A stretch of 64,000 bases of DNA from Clytia hemisphaerica (lineage: Eukaryota > Cnidaria > Hydrozoa > Leptothecata > Clytiidae): assembly GCA_902728285.1 (NCBI GenBank), contig CACVBU010000237.1, positions 1,054,001 through 1,118,000 on the forward strand, given 5' to 3'. Shown here one piece after another: positions 24,401 through 35,304 of the stretch. The notes beneath the pieces were generated by a model that worked only from the letters and a program-made list of their open reading frames with translations, did not search any database and had not been told where the DNA came from. The first letter of the stretch is position 1. The number at the start of each line of letters is the position of its first letter. The position numbers and the translations under genes were made by a program.

Positions 24401-25215
24401 GGTGGTGTTTCTGAACTTGAAGGAGTTTTCATTGTTTGATACCTTTTCTTTTATCTTGAGTATACTAGGGTGGTTTCTAAAAAGCATTATTTCATTTTGA
24501 AGAATATTATCAGAAAGTTCATTGAGAGGCACTGGTTCTGTTGGTGGTTGATTGAGATCTAATTTTTCAGTGATATTTATGAAGAATTCATTAAACATTT
24601 TTGCAATTTCTTTATCATCTTTAATCAGTTCATCATTTTCGACTAAGGTTATTTTCTCACTTATTGGTCCTTTATTAGAGAAAAAAGGGCGCTCAGTTTT
24701 CCAAAATCTTTTATTGTCAGTGATTTGCTTTTCATCCAGAGATTCATAAAATCTTCTTTTAGTGTTTCTCAGGAGATATAAGCATCGGTTTCGCTGTTGG
24801 TTGTAATTATATTTGTTGATGTTAGAGGGGTCTTTTCGTTTAATGTTATTAAGTCGAGGTCGATGCACATCATGGCCTTTCGTAGTGATTTTGTCATGAA
24901 AGGTTTATCATTACCTCTTAGTATCGAGTACTCTAATTGTAAAGAGACAATTTACAAGAGACCCCAGCATAGGTAATCAAGACATAAAATAGATAAATAC
25001 CCTACCAAAGTAGCTCAAACTACTTGTAATGTGCCGAGTTAATGTTAAGTATCTCCAATGCTTTAGAATCATAAAGGGAAAAAATATTATAACGCACAAA
25101 CTCTTACCTTGTTAAGAAAGGACATGGAACCAGAAACCAGGCCATAGAAAAGAGCGGCAAGGAAACCAGGAGCAAAGGATTGAAGCCATGATAGAAGTGT
25201 CTTTCTTTTCGACAT
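18484..25215 (-). CDS. Nucleotide-sugar transporter, SLC35D type
   Basis: Exons found: 25215-25108 (ATG, 36 codons, first membrane helix), 20808-20722, 20491-20364, 20091-19853, 19570-19482 and 18673-18484 (TAA). The last five join in matching phases. The translation follows SLC35D1 closely in order: LSIPIYNVLRRML, then LQFKLYGY, then TGIEKGASALSVLHLNS, AARFEGF, NYSLFLCATMNSALTTS and VVGVVKG. SLC35D proteins exchange UDP-sugars for UMP across ER or Golgi membranes with about ten membrane segments. The first exon ends in phase 0 but the next needs two bases from upstream, so at least one exon (second helix) is missing from this model. A weak candidate ends at 20917 (KYFKDF, phase 2, correct for the join). 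The LINE at 22.8-24.9 kb lies in the first intron. Confidence 0.88.
18800..19172. mobile_element. MITE-like inverted repeat in the last SLC35D intron
   Basis: GTCAACATAGTACGTACGCAC near 18807 is mirrored by GTGCGTACGTAGTATGTGAA near 19144. The interior repeats TACGTA phrases. No gene. Exact ends uncertain. Confidence 0.6.
21138..21875. mobile_element. C-rich inverted-repeat element
   Basis: GGAAATTCATAGAGTGCA at the left end mirrors TGCATTCTATGAAATTTCC at the right. Interior enriched in CCCCCC runs near both ends. No coding frame. It lies in an SLC35D intron. Confidence 0.65.
22118..22268. mobile_element. Inverted repeat with TTTTTTATAAGAACAAAC ends
   Basis: TTTTTTATAAGAACAAACTAT and ATAGTTTGTTCTTATAAAAAA enclose about 110 bp. 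Similar ends occur near 38659/39005 and 49500/49732, so this is a small dispersed family. Confidence 0.6.
22780..24930 (-). mobile_element. LINE (jockey/CR1-superfamily-like), 5' truncated, in an SLC35D intron
   Basis: Two open pieces, 24868-23882 and 23622-22885, with readable remains between them. The first has RRFYESLDEK, FNEFFINITEKL, a VTPVYKK box and LIDLSKAFDC (motif A). Between the pieces the strand reads DGVPQGSILGP and YADDTTPY (motif C) after a frame break near 23870. The second has the ADKCQLIV and GVTFDNLLTFESHI thumb, then FHYCPLIWMFHSR and HKRCLRIVYADY, the usual C-terminal part of metazoan jockey-like elements. The endonuclease is absent. It lies in the same orientation as the host gene. 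The limits are approximate. Confidence 0.9.
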
Positions 25216-26110
25216 CCTTGTAAATAGCCAATATTATAACAGTGTCACAGAACAGACACCTTATCATAAAGTCTTATTCCATTTTGTTTTATAGTAATTC
25301 ATACCTCTAAAAAATAAAATAAAAGAAGTTGAATATAAATGAGTTGGGCGTTCTCGTGGAGATGAAGTAGGTCATTGTTTATTCACCTATAACTAATCAA
25401 ATTATATTAATTATGTTTCTATCCATTTAATCCATTAAGGTCTAGAAAATAACTTGAAATGCCATACATAGATTTCTGATGTTTGGATTGGTATTGTTAG
25501 AAAAAAAAATCTAATAATTTATAGATTTAAGGAACGTCCACATCACGAAAGACGACGAATGAAACATTTCTAAAGAACATTTTAAAATATTTGCAATCTT
25601 TTCAAACCTAATTTTATTTTCATTTTCAATAGTATTATTAGCACCTTAAACTTTTTAGATAAAAACACAATTGTGTGTGTGAAACATAAGAATTAAAAAA
25701 TCTATTGACACCTCCAAGAAAATTATAAGTTACACGTTTCATATAACATAAGTACTGTAGTCAAGAAAATAAAAATCGTAATTCATAATAATCTATCTAA
25801 ATAATACAAATGGTTCTAAATCTTTTATTTATTAACTAGTTAATTTCGAAAAAAGAATATTAAAAAAGCTGGGAAGACCTAGCATCAAGTTTCATAAAAA
25901 TAGGAAGACATATACCTAAGGAATATATTTTTTCCTGTTTATTTTATTTGTCAATTGTTGCTATGACTACCGACGATGGAAGGAATGATTCAAGCAATGG
26001 AATTTGAATTTCGAATATTAAAATCAGCGAATATTCCAAGAAAAAAAGTCTCTAAGTTCTAACATTATTTTCATCACATGAAATCATATCAAAAGTTCAT
26101 AACAGGATAT
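25216..26110. other. No gene recognised
   Basis: AT-rich spacer between the SLC35D gene start and the dehydratase stop, both on the minus strand. It should hold the transporter's promoter and the dehydratase's 3'UTR, but no specific signal stands out. Confidence 0.5.
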
Positions 26111-26824
26111 CTATTCAGCTTTCGGTTTTCCAAGAACTTTCTTGCGTTGGCGCAGCATGTATGTAAACAAATGATAGAATCCAGGAATATAGACAGGATA
26201 TAAGACGTAGCAAAGCCAAACAAAATCGAAACCAAAATTCAATTTGTTTGGTAATCTGATAGAGAACTTTCCTGTCTTGGTAGCATATGGAATGGAATGA
26301 TAAATGGAAATCAATTCACCTGTGACACCCATTGGGTATAACACTAAGAAAAACGTATAACGACACCATTGCAAAGAATAAGGGACATTATCCATTAATG
26401 CATTGGCGTAGAATGAATAGCGTACTATCTCGGTGATGCTCCAAGCAAACAGCAACATAGGGAATCCAATGCTCTCTTTAGCAACCTCGTCTTGCATTAA
26501 GAGAGGATCCACAATAAACCAAAGGACAAAGATTCTTGAAGCCACTTGTGGTAAAGTTGTAAATATAGATGATCTGACCAAACCAAATATAGAGTGTAAT
26601 AACTCTAACAAGGCTGCTGTTTGAGATACTTTGAGCCAGAACTCAACTTCATTGTATAATCCAGAGAAAGAGTTCTTTTCAGATATGTAGATCATTGCTT
26701 TTAGAAAGATCAGACCCCAGCCAATGATAAGAGAAACATTGTACAGAATGAGATATACTTTGGTTATTTTCAAATCACCCTTTGGAGGGGACTTCAATGT
26801 TTCCTCTGATGTTTCACTAGACAT
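26111..26824 (-). CDS. Very-long-chain (3R)-3-hydroxyacyl-CoA dehydratase (HACD/PTPLA family)
   Basis: A single open frame of 237 residues, close to the length of the family. The enzyme removes water from 3-hydroxyacyl-CoA in the third step of very-long-chain fatty acid elongation in the ER. The catalytic pair is visible as Y163-P-M-G-V-T-G-E170 in a membrane segment, the Tyr-x6-Glu spacing of the family. Other family marks are E74-L-L-H-S (followed by GLVRS) and W128-S-x2-E132-x3-Y. Several hydrophobic segments span residues about 21-45, 66-81, 95-110, 121-140, 153-175 and 200-222. The C-terminus KPKAE fits the KxKxx ER-retrieval signal. The ATG is preceded by TTTCAGTAAG, which may be the acceptor of a 5'UTR intron. 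No coding intron is present. Confidence 0.93.
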   Translation of the reverse strand: MSSETSEETLKSPPKGDLKITKVYLILYNVSLIIGWGLIFLKAMIYISEKNSFSGLYNEVEFWLKVSQTAALLELLHSIFGLVRSSIFTTLPQVASRIFVLWFIVDPLLMQDEVAKESIGFPMLLFAWSITEIVRYSFYANALMDNVPYSLQWCRYTFFLVLYPMGVTGELISIYHSIPYATKTGKFSIRLPNKLNFGFDFVWLCYVLYPVYIPGFYHLFTYMLRQRKKVLGKPKAE

Positions 26825-27992
26825 CTTACTGAAATATAAAAATATTTACGAATATGTTATTTAATCTTACGACCGCTGACACTGGCAACTGACGTAATTA
26901 CGTCAAAAACTGAAGACTGTATATTGTAATTTTTGATAAAAAATAGAGAAAAACCTTTTAGTGCTAAAATCTTAATTTTTCGGTACAGAGGTATCTTAAC
27001 CCTTTGAGCATCTTCCATTTCTAGAGGAAGTATCTTAGGGGAAACAAATTAGGTGGTGGTCGAGGTCCCCTTAAAATCTCAAGAAGTCCTATGACCTTGA
27101 GAGTTTTCCCAATTTTCCAATGTTTCCTGAAAATTTTTCATATTTTTGAAACAACTACATACCGATAAAAAAACAAGTATTGGGAAGAAAAACTTTTCAG
27201 CCAATTTCTTTTTGATTTCGTCCACAAACTCCACTGAAAGCATATACAATTTCACTTACTTTCACCTTCGCGCACAAATTTGCAACTTTAAAAGTACAGT
27301 TTTGAATTAGCTATGATGAAAAAACTCTTTTTTCATTGGCCAACGTGCTGCCGTTTACTTCAAAATGTTGCAACTTCATAGTGTATTCTTAACTTTTGTT
27401 TTGATTAACAATATCAATGCAGGTATGAAAAAAATCAATGTTGGCGCAAATAGACAAAAATTCAACGATGACAGGTGAGAAGGCAAGACGAACCCGATGA
27501 CGGACATGATTGGAGAAAATTGTGTTTTTGAAGATGTAGTTAAGTTGGTTTTGAAAAATTTTGGCAGATAAGTGCAAGGGAGAGGGGGTCTGAAACTTAT
27601 CGGCCCAATGCCAATAAAAAAATTTGAAAGTTTTTTGTCGTGTCGAAGACCCTAAAATACACGATACCAACACGTGGCAAAAATTTGATTCCATGCCCCA
27701 AATATACATCTCAATTGTCACACGTTCTCAAAATTTTTTAAGCAAAGACCTATTTTAGCATTTTCAAAGAATGACAGTTAGGAACACTTGTCAAGTTCCT
27801 GTACTCTGGCGCAATCAAAAAATCATAACCACCTTCATAAAAAAATTACGTTTGCGTCTTTTTTTACCGTTTTTTGCCTAGATGATATAGCAAACTTATA
27901 AGTATAAGCAGACTGTGCTTTTAATGGGCTGTAAAAAAATTCTGCGTCGGTTAGAAATTTCTCCAATTTTCAACAATGATAGAACACACCTA

Positions 27993-28292
27993 CCTTATTG
28001 GAACTAATTTTCGCGGGAACTAATTTTCGCGGTCGAAAAAAAAAATCCGAAAAATAGCATTTCGCGGGTTTTAATTTTTCGCGGTTTTGCCCTTTTTTGG
28101 ACAAATTTCTTTCATTTTCCTAGGGATTTTTCAAATTTTTCAATAAAATTGGAAAAAATTGTATTTCGCGGGAATTAATTTTCGCGGTTTTCAACTCTCA
28201 ACATTTTTCGCGGGATCAAATTTTGCGCGATTTTGATGAAAAACCGCGAAAAACGCTAAAATTAAAACCCGCGAAAATTAGTTCCAATAAGG
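27993..28292. mobile_element. 300-bp MITE with TA duplication and TTCGCGG-tiled interior
   Basis: Near-perfect 25-bp inverted ends CCTTATTGGAACTAATTTTC..., flanked by TA (27991-27992 and 28293-28294). The interior repeats TTTTCGCGG or CCGCGAAAA about eleven times. Related ends occur in the element at 44211-44577. Confidence 0.9.
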
Positions 28293-28417
28293 TATTTAAA
28301 CAAAATTAACCAGCGCATTTTTTATCTTTCTATTTCTTAAGCTCTCAAAGTCAAATAGAATTAAGCACATAAAATATTCTTATAATTGTGAAATGCCGTT
28401 CGCACCTTGCGCTACGG

Positions 28418-28670
28418 TCAACTCTGGGGGTTTGTAGGGGTTCGAAATACCGTTTTCCCGTCAAAATTTTTGCTGAATCCCGGAATCCAGAAAATTGAAA
28501 AAATAATAACACCGTCACACCGGCTTGTACAGGGCAAAAATGTACCTAAATACTGTCACCGTCTGATTTTAAAATACCGTTTTCCTGTCTCTTTTTACGT
28601 CAAATCCCGTAATACCGTACTAAAAAAGGGCCAATCCCGTCACACCGTAAAAGTTCAAACCCCCCCTAAA
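28418..28670. repeat. ACCGT-phrase repeat block with inverted C-run ends
   Basis: GGGGGTTTGTAGGGGTTCGAA near 28425 is mirrored by GTTCAAACCCCCCC near 28650. Between them AATACCGTTTTCC, CCCGTAATACCGT and CACACCGT phrases recur. An open frame across it is not considered coding. Confidence 0.55.
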
Positions 28671-28910
28671 TAAGGAACTCGATAAGGATCTTTGAGGCTG
28701 AAATTCTCTGTAAAAATAAGGAGCTCCAGGCTCAGAGCAAAGTGAAGGTTCCTTATTAAAAACAATGTGTATTTGATCCATTCCATTTAGAGATCTATAT
28801 TATATTTTTACCGTCAACTGCTCTAACTTGGGAAAATCTGACAAAACATGGGACGCCCATTCTGCCACCATTTCACTGAACCTCAAAAGCTATTTGATTT
28901 GAGTTAATTG

Positions 28911-29220
28911 AATTGAATTGAATTGAATATATTTTCGCTGCAACACAGCAGGATAACCCCTTACAAAAAAAAATAGATTTCTCTAATACAATGGGGAACC
29001 TAGAAGAAACTGAAAAATTATTACAGAACTAAAGAAAAAATGAATAAACGATTATCATAATATTAATAGTGACACAAAATAATGAATATAAGAAATATTT
29101 TTACTTTTATTTTATTTTATGAAAATTTCTTTGAGTAGTTTTATCTATGAAGTTCTTCCTGTTACACGACCCACCCCCTCCCACCCTGGGAAAACACACT
29201 AAGCTCATGCACACACAATT

Positions 29221-29281
<61 letters not shown>

Positions 29282-31515
29282 GATTATTCGTTTTCAGCTT
29301 TGTATTTGTCTAAATAGAATTTTGTAGCTAAAGATTTTAGTTCATCAGTATCAAGGTTGTGAAAATCAGTGTCAGGATGATTTATTAGTAACTCATTCCA
29401 TTGTTTTGACGAAAGACGAGAGAAAGAGTTAAGTCCAAAATTTGAGGTTTTGACCGTTGAAAGTTTTAGTAGTTTAATAGCTTTGCCCCTGGTGCCAGTT
29501 TTGTGATCAATTTCATCAAAATTAAGTGTTGATAGGACATCAGATGGAAGATTACCCTGGAGGTATTTTTGAATAAATAAGATATTCATTACTTTCACCT
29601 GATCAAAGATTTTGAGTAATTTAAGTTCAGCAAACAGGGGAGTGGCAGAAGTTCTTGGTTCACTAAAGGTCATGAGTCTTAGTGCAGTGTTTTGAAGAGT
29701 AAGAATTCTATGTGTGACAGTATTGTCACACAGTCCCCAGAGTTGACTAGCATAGCGAACATGAGAAGCAAAAATTGCATGATAAATGTTTAGAAGGATG
29801 TGAATTGGAACATAGTGACGAAGTTTGGATATTGCCCCATTTGCCCTTCTCAATGTAGCAGCAACGAAAGAAGTATGAACCTTCCAGTTTAGATGATTAT
29901 CAAGGTGAACACCCAAATACTTCACACTCTTACTTGGTGATAGAATTTTCCCGCAAAGCTTAATTCTTGGAATACAGTCCATCTGTCTCCAAGGGGAACG
30001 AAAAATAACAAACTCAGTTTTGCTAGCATTCAAAGAAATTTTGTTGGCATTAAGCCAGCTGACTAAAACTCTGAGATCAGCATTAACCCTCCCACAAAGA
30101 CTCCATACAGTTTTTGAAAAATTTAGTAAATGAGTATCATCAGCAAAATGATATGTTTCAGAGGTTCTTATACAGCGGTGAAGATCGTTTATATACAACA
30201 AGAACAGCAGAGGACCCAAGACTGAACCCTGAGGAACTCCATGATTAATAGATTTTAAAAGGGAATTTGAGCCTGAAAGAGAAACATACTGGGAACGGTT
30301 AGTGAGGTAAGATCGGAACCAGTCATTAACAATGCCTCTGACTCCGTAGTGATCGAGTTTTTCAAGTAAGATTTTGTGATCAACTGTGTCGAAAGCCTTT
30401 TGTAGATCGACAAATACACCACAGGCAAACCCACCATTGTCAAGATAGTTTCGGATACGTTCGACAATATTAATGAGTGTATGCTCAGTAGAGTGAGCCT
30501 TACGAAAACCAAATTGTCGAGAGTAGATTTGATTATGGTTTTCAAGAAAATCAGAGAGACGTGAGTACATCACTTTCTCAAAAATTTTTTCAATGTTAGA
30601 TAAAAGTGAAATTGGCCTATAATTAGAGACTTCAAGGGGAGAACCTTTGTGTTTGAAGACAGGCACAACTTTGGATATTTTGAGAGTAGAGGGAAAAATA
30701 CCACTGAGAAAGGAGTAGTTTATCAGCGCCGATATTGGCACAGAATATCAAGTCTTAAAAGTTTAAGGATTTTTATAGGAATACTATGAGGACCACTTGC
30801 TTTATTTATTGAGAAAGAGCCAATCACCTTCGCAATTTCTTGATTAGTGGTTGGTGCTAAGAGGATGGAATGCAGATTTGGATCTTTCATGAAACTGCTG
30901 AAGTGATTGTAAGAAGGCGTCATTTTTTCACGAATAGAATCAGCTATAGTAGTGAAAAAATCATTGAAGGAATTGGCTACTTTCTCAGGATCTGATGTCA
31001 AAGAGTCACCTGTGATGATTGAAATGGGTGATTCTGAGTTAGCCCTTGTTGAGATTATATCGCGAACACCAGACCAGACTTTTCTAGAGTTTTTAGAATG
31101 GAAATCAAAATATCTGATGTAGTGGTTTTTTTTACTACGTCTAGTCAAAGTGACTATCATATTTCGATACCTACGATATAATTCATAGAGTCGATCTTTG
31201 GACTCCTTAGTTTTAGCCTTAGCGTGTTTTGTTTGGTAGTGGTCACGTTTTTTGATTGACTTCAAAATTCCTGGCGTTATCCATGGTTTTGTTTTTGATC
31301 TAACTTGACGTTTGGTAAGTTTGACTGTGGGTAGATGTCTTTCTACAAGTACTTTCATTCTGTCATTAAAAATATTGAAACAGGAGTCTGGATTATGACC
31401 AAATCTCAAAAAAAGGGTGTCCCAATCAACTTCAAGAAAATCCAGAATAAATTCTTCTCGGTTGAAACGAGACCAGTCTTGCTGAAAAAAAGTATTATCT
31501 TCACCATAATGAATT
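28911..31515 (-). mobile_element. LINE (CR1/jockey-superfamily-like), 5' truncated, inserted in an older repeat
   Basis: Open frames 31409-30723 and 30741-29284 overlap and represent one polyprotein with a frame shift near 30735. Motifs: SGPHSIPIKILK, KVVPVFKHKG, NYRPISLLSN, VFVDLQKAFDTVDH (A), NHGVPQGSVLGP (B), YHFADDTHLL (C), then a thumb ending with RYASQLWGLCDN and LTLQNTALRLM. The downstream frame ends just before a long (AC)n array. The 3' end is a short tandem of AATTG units at 28913-28926, typical of self-primed CR1/L2-like tails. No endonuclease is present, so the copy is truncated. Flanks on both sides match one continuous repeat copy at 4.53-4.85 kb. Confidence 0.9.
29221..29279. 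repeat. (AC)n microsatellite
   Basis: About 28 dinucleotide units with one interruption near 29223, lying a few bases beyond the stop codon of the LINE's frame. Confidence 0.97.
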
Positions 31516-31982
31516 GCATATTAAAAAATATACAATTTCTCTTTCGCACCGAGTAGGCTTTTAAATCGAAACATGAAAAAAATTTGTAGTGGAACACACA
31601 CAAATGTCTGGAACAAAGAAGACCAAATTAGTGGCAAAATAATGGAGCGTTTGACGTCACTCGCACGGTAAGTTACACACTCGTTATATGTTAATCCCAT
31701 TGGGTGATAGGCGGTTAGGCAGTGGGCGTTCTCTAGAGAACGGTTCTCTATTCTACAATTGGCATCCGGCCATTTTGAATGAAAAACAAAAAAGTTAAAA
31801 AGGGGGCGCTATAAGTGAAAGTTACCGTGGCATGTTACGACAGAAAGTATGATTGATAAACTTGGTTGAGTTATCATAACAAATTTGTTGTCAAAGAGAT
31901 TAAACAGTAAGTGAAAATACAGGCCAGATATCCAACAGTCAGTCAGTAAAAAATATCTTTGTCAACAGAGAAATCTGTAATA

Positions 31983-32183
31983 GACCTTTTTTCAAAGAGG
32001 ACGTCCTGTTGAATATATAATATAATATAATAATTAATTATGGTAGTCCAGCCATAAAAACAATGATAGAGCCATGCATAATTACTGTATCATGCATATT
32101 GTAATAATTATGAATGGTTTTATCATTGTTTTTCTGCTGGACTACATAATTATTCAACAGGGTGGCCTCTTTGAAAAAAGGTC
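31983..32183. mobile_element. 201-bp palindromic MITE with TA duplication
   Basis: Ends GACCTTTTTTCAAAGAGG and mirror image, TA on both sides (31981-31982, 32184-32185). The interior is also partly palindromic (GTAGTCCAGC / GCTGGACTAC). Confidence 0.85.
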
Positions 32184-32293
32184 TATATGGACCTTGATGT
32201 ATCACTCCGATTGAGTTTGATTGATCGCTCTTGATCACTTCGAATGACTTCAGTGATCAACTCGGCCAATCACTTTGATTGATCTTGATTATA

Positions 32294-32739
32294 CCGTGAG
32301 TGGTCCTAAATCCGACAGCACTGCCTTCTTTCGACCCCCCAAATAACAGTTATGAAAAGAATTCTATGTTTACAAACACTCCCTCTCCAAGTTAATCTCA
32401 AAACAAATTCAAAACATCTAACAATAGATGGCTATAATGTTAAGATGTCAATAATGTAATTAAAATGTGTGAGTTGTAAAAGAAAAGTAGTTACTTTTGT
32501 TGTCATTTATGACGTTGGACATACTACTGTATATTGCAATAAAAAATCATGTTTCGTATAAGAAGCAATTATTGCTAATTATTTGGTTCGACTGGTTAAC
32601 TGTATCAAATTTCTCAGTTAAGTTGATTCTTTGGTATTTTCGTTGCGTCACAGCAAAAGATTTGTTTTTATTTTAGCTTGTATCTTTGAAAGACCACGTC
32701 AGATTTAGGCAGGGCTGTCAGATTTAGGACCACTCACAG
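32294..32739. mobile_element. 446-bp MITE with TA duplication
   Basis: GTGAGTGGTCCTAAATC-GACAGC on the left mirrors GCTGTC-GATTTAGGACCACTCAC on the right, TA at 32292-32293 and 32740-32741. No coding frame. Confidence 0.8.
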
Positions 32740-33379
32740 TATTCAATTGGTTCGACAATCGAATTTTTGATTAACATCCCCCTATAACTGATGGATTTGA
32801 GCAACAATCATCAATCATCTAATCAATCCACCCCATGTTAAAATGATTGGCTGGTTTAGCACCAGTTTTCAGAACATATGGCTGCCCCCACAAGTGAAAA
32901 ATTGAAAACCCTGCCCCTGAAATTGCCAAACTTGCTCAAAAATTTTGAAAACCTTGTAAAATTAGGGAAATTTTGAGCTTTTTTGCCCCTGTCCCCTGAG
33001 CTGAGATTGAAATTTGATCGAAATCTGCCCTGCCCCTCAAAAAAGAGTCTTGTCTGCCCTGGAGATCTCAACGGTTTCTGCCATTTATTCTGAAAAATGG
33101 GGTTTAGATTAGGGCATCTTGATTTAGCAATTCTTTTATTGATAAATAAACTTACCATATTATATACCTGCAAGCTCCCAATCCTGCATCAGCAACAAAC
33201 CTTTCACATTGAAAATTGCATTTAAAATTAAGGTCAGGTTAGGCTGTCAGGCGACTATACTGGGCTATATTTTCATAGCTTGAGAATTTCCGATTTTAAA
33301 CCAATGAAGCACATTAGCTTTCCCGCATTAGAATAGTTTTACGGAACCGAAAGATTATTGTCTCTTTGTCTGTGATGCC

Positions 33380-33663
33380 CACTGACCTTTATATAACCCT
33401 GGACCAAACAATATCTGCCATCTTTGATTGGAGTTTTTTTAGAATTGGTACCCAAGGAGAAGCCATTGCAATGTTAAAAATTAACGTCTAACGCCGCTAC
33501 ATCATCAAAAGAATTTGAGGAAAAGTAGACCTAGCGCTCTCGATGCATTTACACCGCTATCGAGTAGTGCCGACATTAGGGTACCAATTTTCAAAAAACT
33601 CCGATCAAAGATTTTGCTTGGCTGGGATTGAGAAGCTTTGTCCAGGGTATATAAAGGTCAGTG
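33380..33663. mobile_element. 284-bp MITE with 8-bp duplication GTGATGCC
   Basis: CACTGACCTTTATATAACCC mirrors the right end GGGTATATAAAGGTCAGTG. GTGATGCC is duplicated exactly at 33372-33379 and 33664-33671, the hAT hallmark. The inner arms also pair (ATTGGTACCC / GGGTACCAAT). Confidence 0.9.
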
Positions 33664-34317
33664 GTGATGCCCGATATCTGTAAAGCCCGAAGGATTAGAT
33701 ACCGGCAACTTTAAGCTTTCACCAGCAAAAAAAAGTGAAGCAAAAATTTGACTTTTTAAATTTCGTGCCGCGCCGATGGATATAGGATCTAGCATTTTAA
33801 TTGTCTTCGGAGCGCAAGCGCAAGATCAAAAAAAGTAGGCGGCAAACGCCTTTTCTCACATCTCTCAAACTGGTGAAATTGCATATTTTAGTCACGTGAC
33901 TTTGGTAGGAAATCCTTCCAAACCTAGGCTTGGGCCCAAGCTTCACTTTTCGATAAAAGCCGCAAATCTAGCATTTCGGGCTTTACAGATCTGTGGTGTG
34001 CATTTCAATATTTCTGACTTTACTTTCACGATACGGTTTTCATATCTCAGCTACGCATGGGCACTCCGGTCTTCGATCTGAGTCATGTTTTTATGGTAGG
34101 AAAAAGAGGAAAAAATCCAAGTTAGCTAACTTAAAAAAGGGTTGTGTGAGAAAAAATCCTAGTTGATCCTAACTCGGAAAAACATTTTTTGAAATGAAAA
34201 TGAAAAATCGAGTTAGACTTAGTAGAGTCGAATGACGTCACAATTTGCACTTTTGTGACGTCATAATTTAGCTAGCTCGAAAATCCCTTACTCGAAAATT
34301 CCTAACTCGAAGATTCT

Positions 34318-34420
34318 GGGCCTACGGTTAGATTAGAGCATCGTACATTGAGACATGATGGTTGTTCGAACCCATGTAGTCTTATCCGTTTGTCTAGGAA
34401 CTGTGGAACTTAATACCTCT
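34318..34420 (+). mobile_element. tRNA-derived SINE (copy 1)
   Basis: TTAGATTAGAGCATCGTA resembles a tRNA D-arm/A box, and GTTGTTCGAACCC a B box, followed by the tail GTCTTATCC-TTGTCTA that is also seen at 36.6 kb. Confidence 0.5.
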
Positions 34421-34806
34421 ATCTAAATTCCTAAAGTTCTTAAAAAGCTCTATTTTGTTGCATGAATAAGAAGCTCGAATCCAATCTTAGTCTTATCATG
34501 GATTTATTATAGAGACTCTGGATAAACATCGAATGAAACAGTGAAGAGCAAAGTATTGTCTTTCTATTGTTTCAGAAAACAATAAATGTACAGGCTTTGT
34601 CCGCAAAGGACAACCGCCATGGTGGTTCAAAGGACTAGAATAAAAAGGATTAATGCTCTATTTCTAAAAAGCTCTCTAACTCTTTCTATTCGTACTTTTG
34701 CTGGCCAAAATGTTGAAAATAAATGCTAGAATACCAAGCGAATACATTTATGAAATGTGGTGTGAGAAAAACATCATCAGACGAGTAAAATCAAACAAAA
34801 TGCTTA

Positions 34807-35304
34807 CTCCAGGGGAATAAGGCGTGTTCGTGGAGGTCAAAATTCTTGCAACGTTACAAATCATTTTCATAAGCTCATTTTGGGCTCAAACGAAGCTTAT
34901 AACTAAGTAGAATAATATTCAGTCCAGGCAGATGTTTTTTTATTTAGAAATATTGCGTTATTCTAAAAAATCCCCAATTTTGCGCTATTTTGATGACGTC
35001 ATTAAAATTGAAATTCCAATAACTTTTGATAGAATCATCAAAATAATTTCAAATTTTCACTATAGATGCATTTCAATACAAATTTTCAAAATATTTAAAA
35101 ATTTTTTTAAAATCTTGATGACGTCATCAAAATGGCGCAAAATTGAGGATGTTTGCGAATTACGCAAAATTTCTAGATAAAAAAACATCTGCCAAGACTG
35201 AATCTTATTTTACTTAGTTATACGCTTCGTTTGAGCCCAAAATGAGCTTCTGAAAATGATTTGTAACGTTGCAAGCATTTTGACCCCGCCTTAATCCCCT
35301 GGAG
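34807..35304. mobile_element. 498-bp foldback MITE with TA duplication
   Basis: CTCCAGGGGAATAAGGCG at the left mirrors CGCCTTAATCCCCTGGAG at the right, with arms of about 150 bp (including CATTTTGGGCTCAAACGAAGC and its complement). TA at 34805-34806 and 35305-35306. Confidence 0.88.

Larger units (their letters stand above)
28800..31745. repeat. Older repeat split by the LINE; second copy at 4.53-4.85 kb
   Basis: 28800-28910 (CGTCAACTGCTCTAACTTGG to the TTGATTTGAG segment) and 31516-31745 (GCGAAAGAG..., GGAACACACAC..., GTGGGCGTTCTC) are, in reverse orientation, the two consecutive parts of the sequence at about 4520-4850. This shows the LINE landed in a pre-existing copy. Confidence 0.8.

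Noticed and set aside
27389-27721. Minus-strand 110-codon frame
   Set aside because: No recognised motif, no splice context and unremarkable composition; too little support to call a gene.
29221-29279. Z-DNA-type functional element from the (AC)n run
   Set aside because: A simple microsatellite next to a LINE tail explains it; nothing else supports a function.
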